The position numbers and the translations under genes were made by a program. A DNA stretch of 27,342 nt, from assembly GCA_964498585.1 (NCBI GenBank), contig CAZCHH010000047.1:1-27342 (forward strand). The letters run 5' to 3'. The DNA is from JAAYJM01 sp964498585. GTDB taxonomy: Bacteria; Bacteroidota; Ignavibacteria; Kapaibacteriales; UBA2268. This document shows, piece by piece, positions 6,831 through 19,000 of this stretch; within the stretch, counting starts at the first letter, position 1; every line of letters begins with the position of its first letter. The notes under the pieces are model-generated. The model had not been told where the DNA came from and did no database searches. It saw nothing but the letters and a program-made list of their open reading frames with translations.

Positions 6831-6866
6831 GTCTACATCTCGAAGATTTAGGACATCTGGCTTTAG
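6831..6866. repeat. Short dispersed repeat, copy 2
   Basis: Resembles 91-126 in the same orientation (CTACATC...CGA...GACATCTGG...TTT), with scattered differences. The function is unknown. Confidence 0.4.
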
Positions 6867-6974
6867 AATTATACAAAGTAAAGGAACTTTACAAGATGAA
6901 AAGAGAAAAGCAAAAAGTTATATCATCAAATTGTTGATTGTATGGCTGGAAACATAAAATTTATTCTTAAAATT

Positions 6975-7004
6975 AGCTGCCCGGCAAATGAGTGCCGGAC
7001 AGCT
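6975..7004 (-). terminator. Intrinsic terminator-like hairpin of the giant gene
   Basis: It begins 8 bp after the stop codon. On the minus strand AGCTGTCCGGCA pairs with TGCCGGGCAGCT: a 12-bp GC-rich stem with one G-U wobble and a 6-nt loop, followed by AATTTTAAG. The tail is weak in the minus direction. The plus direction has a better T-run (TTTTTATT) but a C-A mismatch, so it could also act in both directions. Confidence 0.7.
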
Positions 7005-7012
7005 TTTTATTA

Positions 7013-10000
7013 TTATTTACTTATAATCATTGAGCAGGAAACTCGCTCAGTTCCAGAACGCAATACTACGTTATAAACGCCATTTGCTAAATCGCCCGAT
7101 TCGAAAATAGTGCTATATCTGCCAGCTTTATGGAAACCATTTGCAACTTTAGCAACCTGCTCGCCCGCTATAGTATAAATCAATATTTCAATATCACTAT
7201 CGCTTGAAACAGTGTATTCAAAAGTAGTAGATACTGAAAATGGATTTGGTGTATTTCTAATACTTAAAATCAAATCGTCTTCGCTGCTAAACGTAGTTTT
7301 TGCAGTGTAAATCGCATTTGATTTATAAGTAAGTTCATTTAGTTCTGTGTTTGTAGTAATATCAACAATATTATTAAGTGTTAAAGCTATTTCATCATTA
7401 TTTGAAGTGTTAAACATCTTAACAATAAGTTGTTCATTTTCATAAGCACCGTCAATTTCTGTAGTAATATGATTATCACCCCAGACTGTTACAGCTGCAA
7501 TACCATTATGAATAGCACCGCTTCCAATCAATTCAGCATTGGAATTATAAACACCGACTTCGCAGTTTTGAGTATTTCCCTCAACCAAGAGTAAGAGAGT
7601 AGCATCATTTGCTGTATTTGAATAAATTGGTATTAGATGCTTAGCACTTGGAGTAAGTATTGCTATATCCTGTCCCTTCTTCTGAGAATTGTCTGGATAT
7701 GTAAGGATAGAAGCAGCTCCCATATAGAACATATAACCTTGTCCGGGTTTTAAGTTACCTATTGTATTTACGCCAAAACCGGGATGGTAAATCTGACCTG
7801 CTCCATTTTTTGCAATAATTAAATTAGGAACAATAGTGGCTAAAGCAATTGGTGCAGTCATCGGACTTGTTCTTAAATATGAATTAGTATTCCAACCGGC
7901 AATCATATTAATAGGTGTATTTTCCGGAATAATATATTCACCAGTAATATCAATCATATTAGGACTATTTACATTAACCAAATAACCATGCCGAATATTC
8001 CAGTTTCCAATTTGATTTATTCCAAAAGTCGGGTCATAAATTAATCCCATTGGATTTTTCACAATTTTCAAATTACTTATTTGAGAGAAAATTGTTGCAA
8101 TATTCAGATTCTCTGGTTCAATATAACTTGAAATTAAATTCCAGCCATTTTGCAGAATTATGGTTTGAGATGGCGTTTCTTCACTTTCAGTTGTAAAGTT
8201 CCAAATTTCGCTCCACTCACTTTCAATGTAAATCGGTTCCTGCTTCACTGCTTTAACCCGCCAGAAATACTGGGTTAAGTAATTTAGTTCTGCTAATTGA
8301 TAAGAAGTTTCAGTTAAACTATTTAAATCTACTATTAGATTATTGAAATCAATATCAGTCGCAACTTGCAATGAATAGCTTGTAGCTGTCGATACTTCAT
8401 TCCAGTCCAAAAGTGGGTTAAGCCCTAAATTAATGCTGTTATTAAGTGGTGCCACTAAAATTGGTGGAGTAATTTCAGTAACAACTTCAATAGTTAATGT
8501 ATCGTATAAAGTAGTGTAAAAGTCTGTTACTTCAAAGTAAAATGTTGTAGTTTCATAAAGTTGAATTTGGAAATTGGCAAGTGAAGTTGTAAAACCACTA
8601 GGATAAGCTGTCCACTCGTAAGCATAAAGTTCAGCGCCACCAGTTGCTTCAGCGTTTAAAGTTACGCTTTCGCCAGAAAGAAGGAGGTAACTGCTTGCGC
8701 TTACTTCAACAGCAAGTTCTTCTTCAAAACGAGTTCCAAAATCAAAATAAGTTTCGTTATTTAAAATATTGTAATCCTGCGGATAAGTATTGTCAATAAC
8801 GCATTTTATTTGACCGTAACGAGTTGTTGCGACCCAAGTAGTGATTACAGTTTTTGCTTCATTGGGAATTGTGCTGATATCAATAGCTTCAATTAGTGTT
8901 TCTATGCTATCTTCGACCAAATAAAACATAACTGTTGCAGTTGCATCGGCGCGTCCGTTGTTGGCAATTTTTGCAACGATATTATATGCTTCTCCAAGAG
9001 TTAAATTATAAGGATGTTCAAGATTTTGAAAATAAAGTCCCCTTATTGAATCATTACTGTTATTGTTATAGCCGGAGAAGAGATAATCCGGTGCCGAACC
9101 AACAATAATAGCACGGCTTGCCTGATTGTTCAAATAATTCGTTTCAATAATTGAAGTATCTTCGTTAAGTTTAACTCTGATAATATGAGCGCCAATCATT
9201 TCAGAAGACCAGGGGTCTGTGCAGGCAGCAGAAGATTCCTGATAAACTCCTAGATATGGAAACATCACAGTTTCACCTTGCTGAATGCTGTTCACGTAGA
9301 AATTGATTGGGAAGTTTTCTGCCGGAGCGCGTCCCCTGTTCTTAAATGATGTGTAAATATCAATAGCTTCGTCCGGGTCTGGATTGAGTTCAGTCGGGTT
9401 AATGTGATATGATAGGACTTCTAAATCCGGGTAATATATAACAGTAGAGGGTTCGTAGAACCTGATTGTTACTCTTGCCCAGTTGTTGTCTTCGTCAATT
9501 TCACAAACTGTAGAATTTCCATTTTCGTCCACATCAACATAAACATATACAACAACTGTATCTACAACATCGCTTTGATAGTATTCTGTAAAGCTGACGC
9601 AGCCATTTTTATTTTTGAAATAACTTATATTTGGTCTTGAATTTATTGGCGAGCCAAAATAAGTTGGAATGTTATATGCATCGAATGTTCCCTGGTTCAA
9701 AAAGTATGGTTTAATCTGATATGTTGTTCCAATTGGCACATCAACAACAAGACTTTTTGTAAAACCATAAGGACCAGAAAAATACACATTGAATTCCTTA
9801 CCAATTGTTTTATCGTAGTCATTGTTTTCTTTTGAATATTCTTTAATTTTATTCATTCCATCGACTATGATTTTGTATTCGTGTCCGCAATCCTCTACAA
9901 CCCAGGTTGGTGAACTGACAACGTAATTCCCGCCCGGATTAAGTAAAGGAACAATTACGCTATCTCCAACCTGAACATTATCAATATAGAATCGAACGGC

Positions 10001-13000
10001 AAAGTTTTCTGCCGGCACAACGCCAAAGTTCCAAATCCTTTGGTAGAAAGTAAGATTTCCACCCGGATATACCGGATTTGTATTTGAAATGTCGAAATAA
10101 GCTCCCTGAACTGGGTGATACAACGACAAATCTGCTTTTGCCTCAAATACTTCCACATATTTTACTAAATGATTGTTCTCATAAGTTAATTCAGCAAAAG
10201 TTTCTTCCGGATTCACATCAATAAAAATAGTGTAAATTCCAGTTTCGTTGAATATATAATTATTCAAATGAACGTCAACCCATGTTAGTCCGTTTAGTGC
10301 AGGAACAATCACAGAATCGCGTCTAATAAAAACTCCGTCTTTATAAGTATTGTATATTAAATATGTTTGAGCAGAATTTGGACAGCTTAAATTATGCACC
10401 CTAACAGGCAAACTGTATGCTTTTCCCGGATAAGGATTAGGATATCCAAATCCCCAGCCCCATGGTGATGTGTTAATTGATAAATCAGGTAAGTCGGGAT
10501 AAACTTCTACTCCCAATATCCTGTGGTTGTTTGATTTTCTGTTGTCATAAGGTTTAGATTCATCAATCAAATTATTCGGGTCTATATGCGACGAGACCGA
10601 ATGAGCTCCAACAGAATTAAAAGTAATGTAGAAATAGAGTGTATCTTTATATTTTCTTGGAATTGTATCGAACATCATTTCGTAAATAATACTATTGTCT
10701 TCTTTTACAATGAAGTAAACATCTTCGGCAGTAATTGTATCTCTGTTGCCATAAATAACCCGATAAACATTTTCTTCGCCAACTATTACGCAGCCATCAC
10801 CAACTCTTTGGACCGTAGTCCATAAATCCGGCTTCGGTGGCGGTGGTGGTGGAATAACTACGTCTTCTCTCCACACTACAAAAGTATCAACAGGTATATC
10901 TGAAATAAATGTGAAGTCAGTTATTTCGCCTACAATATGATAAGTCTGCATTGTGCAGGGAGTATAGAAGAAAGTTGAAAAATGTCCGTTAGCATTAGTA
11001 TAAAATACTTTCTGTTCGCCAGTTTCAACTAAAGTAGCACGGACTTCAGCACCGGCAACTTTAGTGTCTGGGTCGAATACGTCAAAGTAGTTTGCATCAC
11101 CGGAATATGATACGGTATGAGGCCAGCAGCCCGGCGATACTCTCGGATTTATATTTGTAACCACTTCAATACCACCCGGTATTACATAATCGCCAACAAG
11201 CACTGGACGGGTTGCAAAGTTATTAATCCTGTTTTGCTCTCCCAAAACGTTTGCTTCATCAATAAACACTTTTATTGGGAAGAACTCATCTTGAGCAAAT
11301 GTATGAACTATGCTTACTGTTTGAATATGTGTATTTTGTATGTTTACACCAGCTATATTCGGAATAGCAACGTCTGCAATTAACGAATCCTCCTGATAAA
11401 ACCGAACGGAAATGTTGCTTGCCGGATAATCGGAAAGATTACGCACTCTCGCTGAAATTGTTATTTGCTCCCCAACTATTGGGTGCATCTTTGAAAAAGT
11501 AATGTCATTTGCATAAATACACAAGTCAAGGAGATTATTGGAAACAGTAGGACCTTGCTTATAATTGGTCGGAGAACCAGTTGCCCAGTTTCCTGTGCTG
11601 TCTTTTGCAATGAACTTGTAACCTTTTACTCCTTCGCTCCCGAAGTTATATGAAAATGTATATTCTTTTCCATCAACAAAATTATTATCACTCAAATCGC
11701 TTTCAGACATATCAATTTCAATATCGTTTGTTCCGTTGAAATTGCCATCTCCGTTTACGTCTATCAAAACCTTGGGATATTCGTAATATGGAGGATTATT
11801 ATCTTCATCTGAATAAATAATTTTATATTCGAAGAATGAATTAGTAGGACCATATTGAGGATTTATACCTCTTTCCCCTTCGTAGTATTCATCTTGAATA
11901 AATGACAAAACAGGTGGAGTTGAAACCACATATCCATTTCCAATTACAGTGTAGTCAAAATCAGTCAATCCTTCTATTGAAATTGTAAATGCTTCATTAA
12001 ATGGCTGAATAGCTTGTGGCTCAAATACAATATAGTTTGAAAATGCTGTATTTGGCGCAACAATTATTGGATATTCGACCTGATTCAATAAATGGAAATT
12101 CGCACTTGCAAAGCTGATATTTGTTATAACAACAGGGTCGGTTCCTGCATTTGTCAATATAAACTGCTTTTGTGCAGCCCCGCCTAACGCAACATTTCCA
12201 AAATTCCACTGGTTCCAATTTGTAGTAAAGTTAACTCCAACAATTGGTGTAGTCTTGAATTTGAAAGTAGAAGACCACTCGCCAACGCAATCATCAAGCA
12301 CCCCAGCAACTCTCCAGTAATAATTCGTTGAAAGCAATAAGCCGGCTAAACCGTAGCTTGTATCACTAAGGGTAGCATTTACTAATAAAGTACCGTAGAA
12401 ATTAGCATTAGTGCATACCTGCAATGAATATTGAGGCACGTTTGGCAATGAACTCCAATTTAAAGTAAGTTCAATATTTTGGAAATTTGAATTATTTAAT
12501 GGACTTAAAAGAGTAGGACTATTTACTGAAGTGGTAAATGCAAATACATCTGACCAAAGTCCATATGCGGTGCCGCGATAAGTGCGAACTCGCCAGAAAT
12601 ATTCAGTAAAGTTAGCTAATTCAACGCTCATAGGTAAATTATACTGGGAATTAGTTAGATTTTTACTATGAATAATATTGCTGAAATTCTCATCACTTGC
12701 TAATTGGAACTGATATTGCTGTAAACCGGAAGTCGCTTCCCACTGGAATTTAGGCAGCAAGCTAACGCAACCAGCACCATTTTCCGGCGAAAGCAATGTG
12801 ATTTGACTTAATGGTGTATAGAAAGTACGCGTAACACTCGTTGCAAAATTTACTTCATTGTCGTAACCAACAACCCTCCAAAAATACTGGGTATTGCTTG
12901 CAAGGTCGCTTGTGGTATAAGTAGTGTCGTAAAGTAATACATTAACAAGCGGATTGCTGAAATATCCGGTTGTTGAAATCTGCAAACGATAATAATTTGT

Positions 13001-16000
13001 ATTAGCGCCGCCAGACCACACAAACTGAACGTCCATACTTTGCATTACAGTATTATTATTTGGCGAAATTAGCACTGGTGGTGCAACGGGAACGCCAATT
13101 GTAGTAAATGCTCTGACTTCACTCCAGTTACTTACAAATGCCCCATTTGAAGCATTTACCCGCCAGTAATACGAAGTTAAGTATTGCAGGTTTGTGGCAT
13201 TGTAAGTCATCGTTTGCAAATTGTTTTGCTGAATTACAATATTGTTGAAATTCTCATCAAGGGCAATCTGCAAATTATAACGATTTGCATTCGTTGCATA
13301 ATTCCAAACAAATAGTGGATTTATTGAAACATTTGTTGCATTGTCAGCTGGTAGAGTAAGTAGTGGTGCAGATATTAACAACTCTTCAGTTGTAAAATCC
13401 CAAACCTCGCTCCAATCGCTAAGAACCGGGTCATCTGTTCCTGCTACAGCTCTCACTCTCCAGAAATACTGAGTTAAGTAATTCAATGCGGATAGTTGCT
13501 TTGAAGTTGTTGTTACATTATGCTCGGCAACAATATTTGCAAAGTTTTCATCACTTGCAACCTGAACTGTGTAGTGAGTTGCACCAAGCACAGAACTCCA
13601 CTCTAATGTTGGGGTATTTTGAATACCGGTAATGTTATTAGTCGGAGAAATAAGCGTTGGTGCGTCAAGTGATTCAATAATTACTGTTATTGTTAAAGTA
13701 TCGTAAACCGAAGTATATAAATCATTTAATTCAAAGTAAAAAACGGTCGTTTGGTAAAGCTCAGCATTCAAGTACGGAACGTTTGAAGAAAAGTTTGGTG
13801 GATTAGAAGTCCAGTTATAAGTATAAATGCCAGAGCCACCTGTTGCTTCTGCAGATAGATTTACAGTTTCACCGGGATTTAGCGTAAAACTGCTTGCTGA
13901 AATTGTTACGTTCAAATCTTCTTCAAATCGCTCTCCAAATTCAAACGAAGTTTCGTTGTTTAAAGTATTATAATCCTGTGGATAACTATTCACTATTGCA
14001 CATTTTATTTGTCCAAAATGAGACGAAGCAAGCCAGGAAATGCTTAATGACAACTCTTCATTTGGAGAGGTGTTAATATCAACAGATTCAATAATAGATT
14101 CACCTTCGTCAGTAATCAGAATAAACTGAACAGTAGAAGTAGCATTGGTTCTACCACCATTAATGATGTTAGCTGTTATTTGATAAGCATCGCCAACATT
14201 AATAGTATATGGATATTCCAAACCTTCAAAAAGCAAACCGCGAATTTCATTATTAGAATTATTATCGTAGCTTGCAAATTTGTAGTCTGGAGCAGAACCG
14301 ACTATAATAGCACGGCTTGCTTCATTGTTTAAATAATTCTCTTCTAAAATATCTCCGTCTTCATTTAATTTAACACGAACTATATGAGCTCCGATTTGGT
14401 TCGAAGACCAGGGAGTATTGCAGCCGACAGAAGATTGCTGATTGACTCCCAGATTTGGATAAATCACTCTATCGCCCTGATGCTCGCTGTTCATATAGAA
14501 ATCAATTGAGAAATTGACTGCTGCACTTTCACCAATGTTTTTAAATGAAGTGTATAAACCAATTTCTTCGTTCGGGTCCGGATTGAGGTTTGATGGATTA
14601 ATATGCTCTGAATGAACGAGTAGGTCTGGATAATTTACTGTATCTGGCTGATACACGTTGATTGTAAGCCATGCAGTATTATTATCTTCGTCAATTTCGC
14701 AGGTAGTAGAATTTCCATTTTCGTCCATATCAATATTAACTGGAATCACGAAAGAACCAATTTCATCGCAATTAAATGGAACTGAAAGATTTACAGCACC
14801 GTTATCGTGTTGGAAATAATCAACATTCCGCATTTCAAAAATCGGTGTGCCAAAAGCAACAGGAACATTATAAGCATCAAATCGCCCTCTGTTTAGCGCT
14901 ACTGGGTTAATGTTTGCAACACTTCCAATTGGTTTGGAAATAGTCAGATGTTTAACCAATGAGCCATAAGGACCACGGAAATATATATCAAATTCTTTTC
15001 CAATCATTTTATCGAAAAAGTTATTTGTTTTATTGTATTCTAAAATTTTATTGTATTCGTCAACTTTTATATCGAGCCGATGTCCGCAATCAAGGACTTC
15101 CCAAATCGGAGAGTAAACGTCAATCGTTTCACCGGGTTCGACAGATTCTACAATAACACTATCACCAAGCATTTCATATCCAATATAATACCTTACTGCA
15201 AATTCTTCTGCAGCAATGGTGCCTGTATTTTTTATTCTTGCAATAAACTGGACATTACCACCGGGATAAATCGGATTGTAATCTGAAATCAAGAATTTTG
15301 TTATATCCAAATCTGCTTTCGCCTCATTAACAAAAAATTGCTTGGTTGCAACGTTATTTGAAAAATCAAGTTCATCGAAATCGTAATCCGGATTAACAGT
15401 GAATCTCAAAGTATGCCAGCCGGTTGTTGTAAAAGCAAAATCATTAAGAGTTGCCTGACGGTAAGAATTACCGGGATAATTGCTTGGCACTACCGGGACT
15501 AAAATCGTATCAATTTGCAATACTATTCCGTCCTGTATATCCTCAATTATAGCAAAAGTCGCAGGAGACGGGGGACAGCTTAAATTTGAGAATCTAAATA
15601 CAAAATTGTATTGCTTACTTGGATATGGATTTGGATAACCATTTGGCCATGAATAAAATATAGGAATTAAATCCGGCAGCGGTCCAAATATTTTCTGATT
15701 TAATATCGAATTATTATTTTGTTTGTAATATTCAGAAATCATTCCTTGTGGGTCGATCTGGGCATAGACGGGATATGTGCCTGTTTGAGCAAATGAATAA
15801 TTAAAATATAAAGTGTCTTTTAGCCCTGCCGGAATTGAATCAAAAGCTATGCTGTAAATAGTGCCGTTCTCAGCAAGAACATGCATAAATACATCATAAG
15901 CAGTTTCATCGCCGGAGTTTCCAAAAATCAATCTGTATTCAATCTCTTCATTTACTATAGCGCAATCATAGTTTTCTCGCGATAAGCTAACCCATAAATC

Positions 16001-19000
16001 AGGTTTCGGAGTCGGTGGGGCTACTGTATCACGCCATACAATAAAGGTATCGACTGCAATATCTTCAATTAATGTAAAGTCAGTGATTACTCCTTCTATA
16101 TGGTATGTTCCCATAGTGAAAGGAGCATCGAACATAGTCGAAAAGTAACCATTTGCGTTAGTATAGCAGATTTTTGTCTGTCCTGTTTCAACGCAGGTTG
16201 CCGTTACTTCTGCTCCCGATACTTTGGTTTCAGGGTCAAAAACATCGTAGTATTCGGCATAACCAGAATAAGATACTTTTCTTGGATAGCCGCCCGGGGT
16301 TACTCTTGGATTGATATTCGTAGTAACTGTTATACCGCCGGGAGGATTGTAATTTCCGGCAATAACGGGACGGGTTGCAAAATTATTTATTCTATTCTGC
16401 TCTCCCAAAACATTGTCTTCGTCAATGAATACTTTTATTGGATAAAAACCTTCTTCTTCAAAAGCATAATTTACCTCTAAATTAATATTTGAATTTGGAT
16501 TTAACACATTGATAAAGGTTTCTCCAATTAAAATTTCGTCATTATAAAATCTGACGTTAAAATTATTTGCCTGGTAATCGGAGATATTTCTGATTTTTGC
16601 TGAAATTGTGATTTGCTCCCCTACATAAGGATTTATTTTTGAAAAAGTAATGTCGTTTGCGTAAATGAGCAAATCAAGGAAATTGTTGGAAACCGTTGGT
16701 CCGCTCTTATAAGCAGTGGCTGCACCCGTTGCCCAGTTTCCAGTGCTGTCTTTTGCAATGAACTTATAACCCATTGTCCGCTCAATAACGTAATTTGTTG
16801 AAAATGTATAAACTTTTCCAGTTACATAATTCTGTTCATTTGGGTCAAGTTCATACATTGTTTCTTCCATATCTTCGGGGTCATTGAAATTTCCGTTGCC
16901 ATTGAAATCAATAAGAACTTTGGGATAGCCGGAATAAGGCATATTATTATCCTCATCGGAATAAACAACCTGGTAATCGAAAATTTCGTTTACAGGACCC
17001 GTTTGAGGATAAACTCCACGCGTTCCAAGGTAAAGTTCATTGTCCACAAAGCTAAGAACTGGTGGAGTAGATTCAATATAACCATTTCCAGAAACATTCC
17101 ACACGAAATCACCATACTGTTCAAAATTAACTGTAAATGTTTCTGCGTATGGCTGAATATAAAGCGGTTCAAAAACTACCGGATTTGAAAATGATTCGCC
17201 AATTTGAAGTGTTATTGGGTATTCCACAGCATTTAAGAAATGGAAATTTACGCTTGCAAACGTAACGCTATTAAGCGTAATTGGCAATGTTCCTTCATTT
17301 GTTATATTAAAAGGATATTGCTTTGTTGAACCAATTTCAGTATCACCAAAATTATGCTGGTTCCAGTTTGTTGTGTAGTTGAAACCAATAACAGCAGTAG
17401 TCTTAAAGCGAAATACAGAAGACCAAGGACCTTGGCAATCCTCTTCAACTGCTGCTACACGCCAAAAGTAATATGTATTGACATTTAACTCATCGACAAA
17501 AATACTGCTTTCCGTTACATAATCATCTAAAATCAATATGTTAGAAAAATTAGAACTTGTTGAAAGTTGCACTAAATACTGCTCTACGTTTGTTAAATCG
17601 TCCCAATCCAAAGTCAGTTCTACATTTTGTGATGTTGCCTGATGGATAGGACTTAATAGCTCCGGTTTGTCTGAACTTGTTTTAAAAGTAAACTGTTCTG
17701 ACCATGCACCATAATTTCCACCCCTAACTGCGCACACTCTCCAGTAATACTGGCTAAAGTTGTCTAAAACTGAACTTAGAGGGAGCTGATGTGAGTTTGA
17801 TGTTGGATTTGCAGTATAGAGAATATTGGCAAATTCTAAATCAGTAGCTATTTCTAACTGATAATTCTGCTGTCCCGGAACTGCTACCCAAGTCAGTGTT
17901 GGACGAATAGGTATGCAGGTAGAATTATTTGCTGGAGTGCTTAAAACTACTTGTGGCAATGAAGTTACAAAATTCCAAACGCTGCTCGTTGCATAATTGT
18001 TTTCACTTGCATAGCCAATTACACGCCAGTAATATTGTGTGTTCGGAATAAGTTCACTTGTCAGATACGAAGTTTCATTTGTTACTATATTGATTACAGG
18101 TGTTGAAAAATAACTGCTTGGTGAAACCTGTAAGCGATAATAATTTGTAAATTCATCACCAGCCCAGGAAAAATTAACTTCCGGAGTAGTCAAAACTGCT
18201 GCTAATGGTGGCGAAATAAGATTTGGGGCTGATATCGGAACATTTACTGTCTTAAACGTTCTTACTTCACTCCAGTCACTTGAATAAGGACCATTTACAG
18301 CATTTACACGCCAGTAGTATTTTGTCCAATATTCAAAAGGAATTATACTTTGAAAATAATTATTTGTTAAATCTAATTCATTTACTACAACATTTCCGAA
18401 ACTTGAATCAGTCGCAATTTGCAAAGAATAATTAATACCACCGGGAACCGAAGTCCATCTAAACATAAGATAAATTGGAACCTCTTCAGCATTTGCAACT
18501 GGAATAATAAGTTCCGGAGTTTCCAAGTAAAGTTCATCAGTTGTAGTGAAACTCCAAACGTTTGACCAGTCACTTAAAAATTCATTGCATTTTGCACGGA
18601 CACGCCAGTAATAAAGCGTGCTTGTTGCCAAACTGTTTCGTAATACGAAATTTGTGTCAGTAACTAAATTTTCCTGAGTAATATTCAGAAATTCAGGGTC
18701 AGTCGCAATTTGCAAGACATAATTATCCTGAGCATTGCTTTGCGTCCATCTGAAAATTGGATAAAGAGGAACATTTAATAAATTATTTGTTGGAAGAATT
18801 AAATCCGGAGCATCAAGAGTAACCAAGCCGGTTTCATACGTAAAAGTATCGCGGACTACATAGCTCCAATACCCGATTTTGTCCTGATACTGCATATTGA
18901 AAATATGAACTGAATTCGGCTCGAACTCCGGAACAATCAAATCACGCAGCAATTCAAGGAATTGAGCTGGTGATGTAAGTTCAACAGTTGTTATATCTTG

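Larger units (their letters stand above)
6625..7012. other. Spacer between the giant gene and ppk1
   Basis: Very AT-rich. It contains the terminator of the giant gene (6975-7004), the second copy of a short dispersed repeat (6831-6866) and presumably the ppk1 promoter, although I find no clean TTTG...TAnnTTTG match on the minus strand. No convincing ORF. Confidence 0.5.

Noticed and set aside
16100..16480. 126-codon plus-strand ORF inside the giant gene
   Set aside because: Antisense to well-conserved duplicated CARDB/Ig sequence; Cys/Ile/Arg-rich shadow composition and no ribosome binding site.
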